NCBI GenBank assembly: GCA_964371405.1
Contig: CAYJLV010000009.1
Span: 1-64,000, forward strand
Reading direction: 5' to 3'
Length of the DNA: 64,000 nt
Source: JAMHWF01 sp964371405
GTDB lineage: Bacteria; Pseudomonadota; Gammaproteobacteria; Burkholderiales; Burkholderiaceae_C
The stretch's first letter is position 1; the number at the start of each line of letters is the position of its first letter. The notes below the pieces were generated by a model, which had not been told where the DNA came from, ran no database searches, and worked only from the letters and a program-made list of their open reading frames with translations. The position numbers were made by a program, and so were the translations under genes. This document shows, one piece after another, positions 37,681 through 46,463 of the stretch.

Positions 37681-40600
37681 TCACCGGGGGGTCTGCAGAC
37701 TGCGCGGCGCGATGATAGAGGACGGCGCCGGTGCGCCGGCGCCGCTGCGCCAGCGCACGAGCAGCGCGTCGCGCTGGAGGCGCGCGGCGTCGAGCTGCCG
37801 CGCCTTCACGTGTCCGTAGCCGCGGATGCGCTCGGGCACGCGTGCGATCTCGGCGGCCAGCGCCAGCCGCTCGGCCGACAGCGTGGCGAGCAGCTCGTCG
37901 ATCGTCGCGCGGTACTCGGCGATCAGCGCACGCTCGGTGCGTCGCTCGGCGCTGCGGCCGAACGGGTCGAGAGCGGTGCCGCGCAGGCGCTTGAGCCGGG
38001 CCAGCACGCGAAACGCGTGCAGCATCCAGCCGCCGTACTCGCGCTTCACCAGCAGGCCGTCGGCGCCGCGCCGCGCCAGCAGCGGCGGCGCGAGGTGAAA
38101 GCGCAGCTTCCAGTCGCCCTCGAACTGCGCCGCGATGCGCTCGACGAAGCGCGGGTCGGCATGCAGCCGCGCCACTTCGTACTCGTCCTTGTACGCCATC
38201 AGCTTGAACAGGTTGCGTGCGACGGCGTCGGTCAGCGCGAGGCTCGCTGCGGCCGCCAGCGGCGCCTCGGCGGCGCGCACGCGTTCGACGAACTCGCGGT
38301 AGCGCGCCGCGTAGCGTGCGTCCTGGTAGCCGGTGAGGAACTCGACGCGGCGCGCGATCGTCTCGTCGAGCGCGGGCCGGCGCACGAACTCGATCACGCG
38401 CGCCGTCGTCGTCTGCGCCTGCAGTGCCGCCGGGTCGATCGCGGCGCGACGGCCCCATTCGAACGCCGCCCGGTTGGCCTCGACCTGCACGCCGTTCAAC
38501 TCGATTGCGCGCAGCAGCGATTCGCGCGCCAGCGGCACGGCGCCCTGCTGCCAGGCGTAGCCGAGCAGCAGCGGGTTGGCATAGATCGAGTCGCCGAGCA
38601 GCTGCGCGGCGAGGCGGTCGGCGTCGACGCGCTGCACCTGCGCCGCGCCGCTCGCACGGGCGATCTCGGCTTCGCAGCGCGCGCCGGGCGACTGCCAGTC
38701 GGGGTCATGCACGAAGGCGGCGGTCGGCGCCGCGTGCGTGTTCAGCGCGACGCGCGTGTGCCCCTCGCGCATCACGGCCAGCGTCGTGCGGCTCGCGGTG
38801 ACGATCGGGTCGCAACCGATCACGAGATCGGCCTTGGCCGTGTCGACCTTCGTCGTGCGGATCGCCTCGGGCCGCTCGGCGATCTGCACGTGGCTCCAGG
38901 TCGCGCCGCCCTTTTGCGCCAGGCCGGCCGCGTCCTGCGTCACGATGCCCTTGCCTTCGAGGTGCGCCGCCATGCCGAGCAGCTGGCCGATCGTGATCAC
39001 GCCGGTGCCGCCGATGCCGGCGACGACGATGCCCCAGGGCTCGTCGCAGGCCGGCAGTTCCGGCTCGGGCAACGGTGGCAGCGCGGCGGGGTCGCTGCGC
39101 GCGTCCTTCTTCGGCTTCTTCGGCGTGCCGCCCTCGACGGTGACGAAGCTCGGGCAGAAGCCTTCGAGGCAGGAGTAGTCCTTGTTGCAGGTGTACTGGT
39201 TGATGCGGCGCTTGCGGCCGAACTCGGTCTCGACCGGCTCGACCGACAGGCAGTTGCTCTGCTCGGAGCAGTCGCCGCAGCCCTCGCACACCAGCTCGTT
39301 GATGATGACGGCCTTCGCCGGCGTCGCCACCGTGCCGCGCTTGCGGCGCCGGCGCTTCTCGGTAGCGCAGGTCTGGTCATAGATCAGCGCGCTGCAGCCT
39401 GGCGTCTCGCGCAGCAGCTTCTGCACCGTGTCGAGCTCGCGCCGGTGGTGCACCGTGACGCCGGGCGCGAGGCCGGTCGCGCCGCGGTACTTCCCGGGCT
39501 CGTCGGTGACGACGACGATCTTCTTCACGCCCTCGGCGTCGAGCTCGCGCGTCATCTCGGGCACGCGCAGCGTGCCTTCGACCGGCTGGCCGCCCGTCAT
39601 CGCGACAGCGTCGTTGAACAGGATCTTGTAGGTGATGTTGACGCCGGCGGCCACCGCCTGGCGCACGGCGAGCAGCCCCGAGTGGTAGTAGGTGCCGTCG
39701 CCGAGATTGGCGAAGACGTGGCTCTCGCGGGTGAACGGCGCCTGGCCGACCCAGGCGACGCCTTCGCCGCCCATCTGGCTGAAGCCGACCGTGCTGCGGT
39801 CCATCCACACGGCCATGAAGTGGCAGCCGATGCCCGCCATCGCGCGCGAGCCTTCCGGCACCCGGGTGCTCGTGTTGTGCGGGCAGCCGCTGCAGAACCA
39901 CGGCGCGCGCACGCTCTCGACGCGCGGCGCGGCGAGGCTGCGTTCCTTGGCATCGATCAGCGCGACGCGCGCGTCGATACGCGCCGCGATGTCGGCCGGC
40001 ACGCCGAGCTTCCTGACGCGCTTGGCGATGGCGCGCGCGATGATCGCCGGCGTCAGGTCGGCCTGCGCACGCAGCAGCCAGTTGCCGCCGGGGTTGGGCT
40101 GAGACCACTCGCCGCCGGTGTAGTCGCCCTCGGCTTCGTCGAACTTGCCGAGCACATTGGGCCGCACGTCGGCACGCCAGTTGTAGAGCTCTTCCTTCAA
40201 CTGGTACTCGATGACCTGGCGCTTTTCCTCGACGACGAGGATCTCCTGCAGCCCGGTCGCGAACTCGCGCGTGATCGTCGCTTCGAGCGGCCAGACGACG
40301 CCGACCTTGTGCAGCCGGATGCCGATGGCGCGGCACTCGTCGTCGTCGAGGCCGAGGTCGTGCAGCGCCTGGCGCGTATCGTTCCATGCCTTGCCGCTGG
40401 CGATGATGCCCAGCCGCGCATTCGGCGCGTCGACGACGGTGCGGTTGAGGCGGTTCGCGCGCACGTAGGCGAGCGCGGCGTACCACTTGAAGTTCATCAG
40501 CCGCGCTTCCTGCTCGAGCGCCGCGTCGGGCCAGCGGATATGCAGCCCGCCGGGGGGCATCGTGAAGTCGTCGGGCAGCGCGATCGCGACGCGGTCGGGG

Positions 40601-41277
40601 TCGACCTCGACGCTGGCCGACGACTCGACGACCTCCTGGATCGTCTTCATCGCCGACCACACGCCGGCATAGCGCGACAGCGCGAAGGCGTGCAGCCCGA
40701 GGTCGAGGATCTCCTGCACCGACGCGGGGAAGAACACCGGCAGCCCGCAGGCCTTGAAGATGTGGTCGCTCTGGTGCGCGGCGGTCGAGCTCTTGGCGAC
40801 GTGGTCGTCGCCGGCGACGGCGATCACGCCACCGAGCTTGGCGGTGCCGGCGAGGTTGGCGTGCTTGAACACGTCGCCGCTGCGGTCGACGCCCGGGCCC
40901 TTGCCGTACCAGATGCCGAACACGCCATCGAACTTCCTGGACTGCGGGAACAGATCGAGCTGCTGCGTGCCCCACAGCGCCGTCGCCGCCAGCTCCTCGT
41001 TGACGCCGGGCTGGAACACGATGTTGTGCGCAGCCAGGTGCTGCCTGGCCTGCCACAGCGCCTGGTCGTAGCCGCCGAGCGGCGAGCCGCGGTAGCCGCT
41101 GACGAAACCCGCCGTGTTCAGCCCGGCGCGCGCGTCGCGCACCCGCTGCAGCATCGGCAGCCGCACCAGCGCCTGCACGCCGCTCATGAAGGCGCGGCCG
41201 GTCTCGAGCGCGTACTTGTCGTCGAGCCTGACGGTCTCGAGCGCCCGTCGCACGGCATCGGGCAGTGGTGCGTTCAT
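37681..41277 (-). CDS. Indolepyruvate ferredoxin oxidoreductase, fused alpha-beta form
   Basis: 1198 residues combining IorA and IorB. The N-terminal pyrimidine-binding part has FVSGYRGSPLGGYDQALW; the TPP-binding part has CSGCPHNTSTRVP and GGEGVAWVGQAPF with NLGDGTYYHSG. Two cysteine clusters (CEGCGDCSEQSNC near 660 and CNKDYSCLEGFCPSF near 696) bind Fe-S centres. The gamma-type domain GIGGTGVITIGQLLGMAAHL follows, then an alpha-helical C-terminus. It oxidatively decarboxylates aryl 2-oxo acids such as indolepyruvate in aromatic amino acid breakdown. It stands alone, as is usual in betaproteobacteria. Confidence 0.96.
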   Translation of the reverse strand: MNAPLPDAVRRALETVRLDDKYALETGRAFMSGVQALVRLPMLQRVRDARAGLNTAGFVSGYRGSPLGGYDQALWQARQHLAAHNIVFQPGVNEELAATALWGTQQLDLFPQSRKFDGVFGIWYGKGPGVDRSGDVFKHANLAGTAKLGGVIAVAGDDHVAKSSTAAHQSDHIFKACGLPVFFPASVQEILDLGLHAFALSRYAGVWSAMKTIQEVVESSASVEVDPDRVAIALPDDFTMPPGGLHIRWPDAALEQEARLMNFKWYAALAYVRANRLNRTVVDAPNARLGIIASGKAWNDTRQALHDLGLDDDECRAIGIRLHKVGVVWPLEATITREFATGLQEILVVEEKRQVIEYQLKEELYNWRADVRPNVLGKFDEAEGDYTGGEWSQPNPGGNWLLRAQADLTPAIIARAIAKRVRKLGVPADIAARIDARVALIDAKERSLAAPRVESVRAPWFCSGCPHNTSTRVPEGSRAMAGIGCHFMAVWMDRSTVGFSQMGGEGVAWVGQAPFTRESHVFANLGDGTYYHSGLLAVRQAVAAGVNITYKILFNDAVAMTGGQPVEGTLRVPEMTRELDAEGVKKIVVVTDEPGKYRGATGLAPGVTVHHRRELDTVQKLLRETPGCSALIYDQTCATEKRRRRKRGTVATPAKAVIINELVCEGCGDCSEQSNCLSVEPVETEFGRKRRINQYTCNKDYSCLEGFCPSFVTVEGGTPKKPKKDARSDPAALPPLPEPELPACDEPWGIVVAGIGGTGVITIGQLLGMAAHLEGKGIVTQDAAGLAQKGGATWSHVQIAERPEAIRTTKVDTAKADLVIGCDPIVTASRTTLAVMREGHTRVALNTHAAPTAAFVHDPDWQSPGARCEAEIARASGAAQVQRVDADRLAAQLLGDSIYANPLLLGYAWQQGAVPLARESLLRAIELNGVQVEANRAAFEWGRRAAIDPAALQAQTTTARVIEFVRRPALDETIARRVEFLTGYQDARYAARYREFVERVRAAEAPLAAAASLALTDAVARNLFKLMAYKDEYEVARLHADPRFVERIAAQFEGDWKLRFHLAPPLLARRGADGLLVKREYGGWMLHAFRVLARLKRLRGTALDPFGRSAERRTERALIAEYRATIDELLATLSAERLALAAEIARVPERIRGYGHVKARQLDAARLQRDALLVRWRSGAGAPAPSSIIAPRSLQTPR

Positions 41278-41429
41278 CGCGGCCTCCGGTGACGGCTCCC
41301 GCGGCCAGTGTAGGCCGATGGTTTGCGCCGGACGGCTGCGGTGTCTTGTCCGGGCTGCACGCGCGCCCGCTGCCGCGAGCCGACGGATTCAGCGCGCCGG
41401 AGCGAGCGGCGCCTGCGAGAGGGCTGTGT

Positions 41430-41435
41430 TAGCGT
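41430..41435 (+). promoter_or_regulatory. Candidate -10 box directly before the DMT exporter start
   Basis: TAGCGT, with seven bases to ATG 41443, the same spacing as the -10-like boxes of hemE and the SET gene. No ribosome site lies between, so the message may be leaderless. The hexamer itself is weak. Confidence 0.3.
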
Positions 41436-41442
41436 CCACACG

Positions 41443-42336
41443 ATGGATCCCCGTCGCCTGCCGTCGCGCCACGCATTGCTCGCGCTGGCGGTCGTCGCGG
41501 TGTGGGGCACCAACTTCGTCGTCATCAAGGTCGCGCTCGCGCATCTGCCGCCGCTGCTGCTGGCGGCGTTGCGCTTCCTGTTCGCGGCGCTGCCGGCCGC
41601 GCTGCTGCTGCGGCGCCCGGCGGTGTCGTGGCGCAACCTCGCGGGCTACGGCATCGCGATCGGCGTCGGGCAGTTCGGGTTGCTGTTCATCGCGATGCGC
41701 GCGCACATTTCGCCCGGCATCGCGTCGCTCGTGATCCAGGTGCAGGTCTTCTTCACGATCGGCATGTCGATGCTGCTGCTGCGCGAGCGGGTGCGGCCGC
41801 TGCAGTGGGCCGCGCTCGCGCTGGCCGCCGCCGGGCTGGTGCTGATCGGCCTGCGTGCCGACGGCGAGACGACGGCGGCGGGTCTGGCGCTCGTGCTCGC
41901 CGCGGCGCTCGGCTGGGCGATCGGCAACCTGATCGCCAAGCGCGCCGGCCGTGTCGACATGCTCGCCTACGTGGCGTGGTCGAGCCTGTTCGCCGTGCCG
42001 CCGCTGTTCTTGTTGTCGCTGGCCTTCGAGGGCGCGCCGGCGATGCTCGAGGGACTGCGCGGCGCCGATGCCGCGACCTGGGCCGCCGTCGCGTGGCAGT
42101 CGATCGGCAACACGCTGTTCGGCTACGTTGCCTGGGGCTGGCTGCTGGCGCGCCACCCCGCTGCCGTCGTCACGCCGATGGCGCTGCTGGTGCCGGTGTT
42201 CGGCATGGCCGCGTCCGCCGCATGGCTCGGCGAGGGACTGCCGGCGTGGAAGCTGGGTGCCGCCGCGCTCGTCATCGGCGGCCTGGCGCTCAACCTGTTG
42301 CCGACGTTCGTGCGAACCCGATGGAGCCCGCCATGA
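41443..42336 (+). CDS. EamA/DMT-family exporter
   Basis: 297 residues, ten membrane helices in two EamA halves. Each half starts with the family pattern: LAVVAVWGTNFVVIKVALAH and LAAALGWAIGNLIAKRAG. GYVAWGWLLARHPAAVVTPM and LVPVFGMAASAAWLGEGL are the end-of-half signatures. Most relatives export amino acids or metabolites; the exact cargo is unknown. Overlaps the next gene by ATGA (42333-42336), so the two are probably co-translated. Confidence 0.9.
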   Translation: MDPRRLPSRHALLALAVVAVWGTNFVVIKVALAHLPPLLLAALRFLFAALPAALLLRRPAVSWRNLAGYGIAIGVGQFGLLFIAMRAHISPGIASLVIQVQVFFTIGMSMLLLRERVRPLQWAALALAAAGLVLIGLRADGETTAAGLALVLAAALGWAIGNLIAKRAGRVDMLAYVAWSSLFAVPPLFLLSLAFEGAPAMLEGLRGADAATWAAVAWQSIGNTLFGYVAWGWLLARHPAAVVTPMALLVPVFGMAASAAWLGEGLPAWKLGAAALVIGGLALNLLPTFVRTRWSPP

Positions 42337-42962
42337 TCGCCGTCCCCCACCGCGTCGCTGTGGCGCTGCTGCTGGCCGCCGCCTGCTGCGCGGCGACGGC
42401 GCAGCCGCTGCCGCTGCGCAATCTGCTGGTCGAGCTGCGCCAGAGCGACGCGTCGGCTGCGCAGCGCGAACGCGCCGCAGCGGGCGGCTCGGTCGTGATC
42501 GGCTCCGATGGCCACGTCAGCGGCGGCGTCGGCATCGGCGCGCAGGTGCGCAGCCGCGACGCGGCGGGCGACAGCGTCCAGCAGGTGCGCGTGCTCAACG
42601 GCGGCCGCGCCGGCGTGCGGCTGGCGCGCGCCGTGCCGCTCGAGTTCGTGCAGATCGTCTGGACGCCGCAGGGCGCGCAGGTGCTGCCATCGACCGTGTG
42701 GACCGAGACCGGCCGCGGCTTCGTCGTGCAGCCGCGCTGGCCGGGTGGCGCAGCGCCCGTCACCGTGGAGGTCAGCGCCGAAGGCGGCGGCGCCGCCGAG
42801 CGCACGCAGGTGCTCACCACGGTGCAGCTGCCGCTCGGCGAATGGGTCACGATCGCCTCCAGCGCAGCCAGCACCAGCGAGCGGCGCAGCGGCGGCTGGG
42901 CGACGCACGAGGCCGAGCGCAGCAGCTCGCTCGTCGTGCAGATGCGCGTCACGACGCCCTGA
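42333..42962 (+). CDS. Exported hypothetical protein coupled to the DMT exporter
   Basis: 209 residues with a signal peptide (VAVALLLAAACCAATAQ). The mature part is beta-rich: QQVRVLNGGRAGVRLARAVP and PLEFVQIVWTPQGAQVLP, then a Ser/Thr-rich C-terminus with GGWATHEAERSSSLVVQMRV. It loosely resembles the short N-terminal beta domains found beside secretins, but I cannot name a family. Its start overlaps the exporter stop, so the products are likely made together. Confidence 0.7.
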   Translation: MIAVPHRVAVALLLAAACCAATAQPLPLRNLLVELRQSDASAAQRERAAAGGSVVIGSDGHVSGGVGIGAQVRSRDAAGDSVQQVRVLNGGRAGVRLARAVPLEFVQIVWTPQGAQVLPSTVWTETGRGFVVQPRWPGGAAPVTVEVSAEGGGAAERTQVLTTVQLPLGEWVTIASSAASTSERRSGGWATHEAERSSSLVVQMRVTTP

Positions 42963-43081
42963 AGCGGGCGTCGCGCGCCACGCGCCGATCCTTGCGCGCG
43001 AGCAAACACTAGCGCCGGCGGGGTCTTGCGCGCCGCCGGTGTGCGGCGCGAGACTCGCGGCTCGACCCGAAGGAGCCCACG

Positions 43082-44098
43082 ATGGACACGCAAGCGCAAC
43101 TGCAGGCCACGATCGCGGCGATGGTGCGGCCCGGCACGGGCATCCTTGCCGCCGACGAGAGCGCGCCGACGATTGCCAAACGCTTCAAGGCGATCGGCGT
43201 CGAATCGACCGAGGCGAACCGCCGCGCCTACCGCAGCCTGATCCTCGGCGCGCCGGGCCTCGGCGAATGGGTCAGCGCCGTGATCCTGTTCGAGGAGACG
43301 CTGGGCCAGAAGGCCGACGACGGCACGCCGCTGCCCGAGCTGGCGGCGCGCCAGGGCATCGTGCCGGGCATCAAGGTCGATGCCGGCAAGATACCGATGG
43401 CGCTGGCGCCCGGCGACGAGATCACGGAGGGACTCGACGGCCTGGCCCGGCGTCTCGAAGGCTACAAGGCGCAAGGCGCACGCTTCGCGAAGTGGCGCGC
43501 CGTCTACAACGTCTCCGGCGTGCTGCCGAGCCGGCGCGCCGTCGAGGCCAACGCCGAAGCGCTGGCGCGCTATGCGGCGATCTGCCAGCAGCAGGGCGTC
43601 GTTCCGATCGTCGAGCCCGAGGTGCTGATCGACGGCGACCACACGATGGCGCGCTGCAGCCACGTCACGGAAGTCGTGCTGCACGAAGTGTTCCGCGCGC
43701 TGCACCGGCACCGTGTCGTGCTCGAGCACATCGTGCTCAAGCCGAGCATGGTGGTGCCCGGCAAGTCGCATGCGCAACAGGCGGCGCCGGCCGAAGTCGC
43801 GTCCGAGACGCTGCGCGTGCTGCGCCGCACCGTGCCGGCGGCGGTGCCGAGCATCAACTTCCTCTCCGGCGGCCAGACGCCGGCCGAGGCGACGGCCAAC
43901 CTCGACGCGATCAACCGTCAGGGCGCGCAGCCGTGGCTGCTCAGCTTTTCCTACGGTCGCGCGCTGCAGGATCCGGCGCAGAAGGCCTGGGCCGGCGACG
44001 CGGCGAATGCGGCGGCCTGCCAGCAGGCGCTGCTCAAACGCGCACGCCTCAACGGCGCGGCCTGCGGCGGGCGCTACAGCGCGGCGATGGAAGGTTGA
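43082..44098 (+). CDS. Class I fructose-bisphosphate aldolase (Schiff-base type)
   Basis: 338 residues with plant/animal-type features: GTGILAADESAPTIAKRF near the N-terminus, KWRAVYNVSG with catalytic acids, the Schiff-base lysine at 220 in EHIVLKPSMVVPG, and SINFLSGGQTPAEATANLD for phosphate binding. It interconverts fructose 1,6-bisphosphate with the two triose phosphates without a metal. A GAAGGAG site precedes ATG 43082. No other glycolytic or Calvin-cycle gene is near. Many relatives in this order use a class II enzyme, so this may be a second isozyme. Confidence 0.95.
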   Translation: MDTQAQLQATIAAMVRPGTGILAADESAPTIAKRFKAIGVESTEANRRAYRSLILGAPGLGEWVSAVILFEETLGQKADDGTPLPELAARQGIVPGIKVDAGKIPMALAPGDEITEGLDGLARRLEGYKAQGARFAKWRAVYNVSGVLPSRRAVEANAEALARYAAICQQQGVVPIVEPEVLIDGDHTMARCSHVTEVVLHEVFRALHRHRVVLEHIVLKPSMVVPGKSHAQQAAPAEVASETLRVLRRTVPAAVPSINFLSGGQTPAEATANLDAINRQGAQPWLLSFSYGRALQDPAQKAWAGDAANAAACQQALLKRARLNGAACGGRYSAAMEG

Positions 44099-44105
44099 TT
44101 CCGCG

Positions 44106-44209
44106 CGCCGGGCGAGGGGCCGGCTTCCGCGGGCCGAGCGCCGGGCCGCCCCAAGCCGGCCCGCATCTCCTCGGGGGATCGGCCGGGGTACTCGCCGGGC
44201 GAGGGGCCG
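44106..44209. repeat. GC-rich repeat region, inverted copy C
   Basis: The stretch GCCGGGCCGCCCCAAGCCGGC (44140-44160) is the reverse complement of part of copy B in the atp operon. It is bracketed by a 17-bp direct repeat CGCCGGGCGAGGGGCCG at 44106-44122 and 44193-44209. It lies between the convergent ends of the aldolase gene and the next leftward gene and may serve as terminator. Confidence 0.65.
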
Positions 44210-44212
44210 ACA

Positions 44213-44542
44213 TCAGTGGGTTTTCGCCTTCGGCCGCTCCGGCGCGCCGGGCGCGTGCTGCGCGATGCTGCTCGGGTCGAGATCGCCCGTCGCGTAGCCG
44301 AGCAGTTCATAGCGCAGCGCGATCACGACCGTGGCGGCGTTGACCTTGGCGCTGGGGTGCGATGCCGCTTCCGTCATCTGGCGGTAGATCGGCGCGGGCA
44401 GCACCATCGCGAGTTCGAGGCTCAGTTCGTTGGCGCGGTCGTAGTCCTCGAGCGGCGAGGTCTTGTCGAGCGTGCCGGCCAGCACGAGGTACTGGGCCAC
44501 CTTCTCGGCGATGTCGAGTTTTTCGCGGGCCGGCAGATCCAT
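44213..44542 (-). CDS. Small helical hypothetical protein (109 aa)
   Basis: 109 residues, soluble and mostly helical (PAREKLDIAEKVAQYLVLAG; DRANELSLELAMVLPAPIYR), with a disordered Pro/Lys C-terminus. ATG 44542 is preceded by GAAGGAG. No family recognised. It stands alone between the repeat and a divergent exported TPR-like gene. Confidence 0.65.
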   Translation of the reverse strand: MDLPAREKLDIAEKVAQYLVLAGTLDKTSPLEDYDRANELSLELAMVLPAPIYRQMTEAASHPSAKVNAATVVIALRYELLGYATGDLDPSSIAQHAPGAPERPKAKTH

Positions 44543-44658
44543 CAGTGTTCTCCTTCAGGGGGCGCAAGCGTGCGAGCTTACCCGCGACGGGATGCCGGCC
44601 ATCGCCTCGGGCGTATACAGCGACCTGGCGGCCACCGTCGCCCGTGAGGAGACTCGCC

Positions 44659-45135
44659 ATGCCCCACACGATCGTCCGCGGCTTCGCCGCCGCCATGCTG
44701 CTGGCGGCGGCGGGCGCCAGCCCGGCCGCCGACCCCGATCCGGCGCCGTCCACCGCCGCCGCCCCCACACCGCTTGCCACCGCGCGCGCCCACGTCGCCA
44801 ACGCCCGCTGGGACGCCGCGCTGGACGAGTTGCGCCGCGTCAATGACACCGGCAGTGCCGACTGGAACAACCTGATGGGCTATGCGCTGCGCAAGTCGCC
44901 GCAGCCCGACTACGCGGCCGCCGAACGCCACTACGACGCCGCGCTGCGCATCGCTCCGAAGCACCGCGGCGCGCTCGAATACTCGGGCGAACTGGCGCTG
45001 ACGCAGGGCAACCTGGGCAAGGCCGAGGAGCGGTTGCGCGCGCTCGACAAGGCCTGCCTGTTCGGCTGCGAGGAATACACCGACCTGAAGAAAGCCGTCG
45101 CCGCGTACAAGGAGAGGACGAGCGCGAAGCGCTGA
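44659..45135 (+). CDS. Exported TPR-like protein
   Basis: 158 residues. Signal peptide MPHTIVRGFAAAMLLAAAGA, then about three tetratricopeptide-like helical pairs: ARAHVANARWDAALDELRRV, NLMGYALRKSPQPDYAAAER and LEYSGELALTQGNLGKAEER. Two cysteines (ACLFGCEEY) near the end could form a disulfide. Probably a periplasmic scaffold; partner unknown. Confidence 0.82.
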   Translation: MPHTIVRGFAAAMLLAAAGASPAADPDPAPSTAAAPTPLATARAHVANARWDAALDELRRVNDTGSADWNNLMGYALRKSPQPDYAAAERHYDAALRIAPKHRGALEYSGELALTQGNLGKAEERLRALDKACLFGCEEYTDLKKAVAAYKERTSAKR

Positions 45136-45189
45136 AGAGGAGTTCCCCGGCTCGCTGCCTCCGCCGGGGGCGTCCGGCACCCGAGCCGC

Positions 45190-45195
45190 TACGAT
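45190..45195 (+). promoter_or_regulatory. Candidate -10 box of the SET-domain gene
   Basis: TACGAT in the context GCTACGATG, ending 7 nt before ATG 45203. It covers the alternative ATG at 45194, which argues that 45203 is the true start and that the mRNA is leaderless. Confidence 0.4.
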
Positions 45196-45202
45196 GCTGG
45201 CG

Positions 45203-45619
45203 ATGTCGCGCCCCGCCTACCAGAAGTACGCCGTCGCCGTGCGCCCCAGCCCGATCGACGGCCAGGGCGCGTGGGCCGACGAGGCGATCCCGCCGCGGCG
45301 CAAGATCGGCGAGATCCGCGGCGAGTCGATCAGCGTCGCCGACGCGCGCATCCGCGCCACGCGCCACGAGCGCATCATGATCGTCGAGGTGTCGGCGCGG
45401 CGCGCGATCGACTTCAGCAAGTCGGCCGATCCGATGCGCTACACCAACCACTCGTGCGCGCCGAACGCGCGGCTCACGATCCGGCAGGGCCGCGTCGAGT
45501 TCTATGCGTTGCGCGCCATCGCGTGCGGCGAGGAGATCACCGTCGACTACGGCGAGACGCACCACGAGGGCCGGCTCGCCTGCCGCTGCGGCGCACCGGG
45601 CTGCGCCGGCCGGCTGTAG
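45203..45619 (+). CDS. SET-domain protein (putative lysine methyltransferase)
   Basis: 138 residues from ATG 45203 (MSRPAYQKYAVAVRPSPIDG). SET hallmarks: NHSCAPNARLTI, GEEITVDYGETHHEG, and a post-SET-like CRCGAPGCAG whose cysteines could bind zinc with the Cys of NHSC. The fold binds S-adenosylmethionine and methylates protein lysines. Bacterial SET proteins of this size are scattered and their targets mostly unknown. An ATG three codons earlier (45194) sits inside the likely -10 box. Confidence 0.88.
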   Translation: MSRPAYQKYAVAVRPSPIDGQGAWADEAIPPRRKIGEIRGESISVADARIRATRHERIMIVEVSARRAIDFSKSADPMRYTNHSCAPNARLTIRQGRVEFYALRAIACGEEITVDYGETHHEGRLACRCGAPGCAGRL

Positions 45620-45775
45620 CGGGCGACCGGCGGTTCGCGCCGCGAATGCGGTATGCCGCGCGGCCTCGCGACGCGAGCGCGGTATCGATCGGCGCGCGCT
45701 TCGCGCCTACCTTCTCGACTCGGATCGCGAAGCGGCGCATGGTGCAGCCGCAGCGACCGCGACGAAGGAGTCGCC

Positions 45776-46216
45776 ATGATGAAGTCCACACCCCTCGCTG
45801 CCGCCGCCGTCGCGGCGTTCGCCCTCATCGCCGGCATCGCCGCCGCCGAGACGCCGCTGCCGCTCGGCGTCGGTGATCCGCCGCTGCGCGAACTCGAGAC
45901 CGCCTACATCGAATGCGACCGCGTCACGTCGCAGGGCCGCGCCGACACCGACACGATGACGCGTTGCTCGCAGGTCGGCGAGGAACTGCTGTCGCGCGGC
46001 TTCGGCGGCGACTTCGACGGCATGCTCGCCTGGTGGCGCGCCGCCCGCGAGCGCGGCGGTGGCTGCGAGCGCGCGGCGGCGTCGCCGCCCCCCGAGCGGC
46101 CGCGGGGGGGGGGGGGGGGCTGGGGGGGCTACTGCGACGGCATGCGCGCGTGGGGGCGCGCCGCCGGCGTGGGCGAGGGGGCCGGCGCGCAGGCCGAAGA
46201 GACGCCGCAGCCGTAG
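45776..46216 (+). CDS. Small exported hypothetical protein; C-terminal third unreliable
   Basis: The trustworthy part is a signal peptide (STPLAAAAVAAFALIAGIAA) and a short helical domain with two cysteines: ELETAYIECDRVTSQGRADT and MTRCSQVGEELLSRGFGGDF, ending in DGMLAWWRAARERGG. After that the frame runs through a G16 run and a degraded copy of its own preceding 75 bases, so residues after about 100 are probably not real. The natural stop is probably lost in the artefact. ATG 45776 or 45779, with GAAGGAG upstream. Confidence 0.6.
   Translation: MMKSTPLAAAAVAAFALIAGIAAAETPLPLGVGDPPLRELETAYIECDRVTSQGRADTDTMTRCSQVGEELLSRGFGGDFDGMLAWWRAARERGGGCERAAASPPPERPRGGGGGWGGYCDGMRAWGRAAGVGEGAGAQAEETPQP
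46104..46180. other. G-substituted ghost copy of 45984-46060, likely sequence artefact
   Basis: Base by base at an offset of exactly 120 nt, this stretch repeats 45984-46060 with nearly every mismatch turned into G: ACTTCGACGG becomes ACTGCGACGG, TGGTGGCGCG becomes TGGGGGCGCG, and a normal GC-rich stretch becomes G16 (46104-46119) and G7 (46122-46128). A biological duplication would not mutate almost only to G. Confidence 0.7.
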
Positions 46217-46463
46217 CCGCGTCGCGGGTCCGGTGGCGAGCCGTGCGGCAGCGCGGGCAGTGGGGTCATGGGAACGGATGAACGATTCGCGCGCCGCGGC
46301 GGTCCGCCGTCGGGCTCGGCCGCAGCGGGCACGGCATATGCCACGCGATGCAAGCGCGGCTTGCCGCGTGGCCGGCGCGTGTCGTGCGGCTTGTGCGGCT
46401 TGTGGAATAGACCGGCACGCCGCGCCGTATTCGCATCTCTCACACTCCCTGACTGGAGCCCCC
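46217..46463. other. Gene-free spacer after the artefact
   Basis: 247 nt with no convincing gene. The part nearest 46217 may also be affected by the preceding assembly problem. The 3' part should hold the promoter of the next gene; I see GGAG seven bases before ATG 46464 but no clear -10 box. Confidence 0.35.

Noticed and set aside
46104..46119. G16 tract as a phase-variation (slipped-strand) switch
   Set aside because: The tract is explained better as a G-miscalled copy of the preceding sequence at a 120-nt offset.
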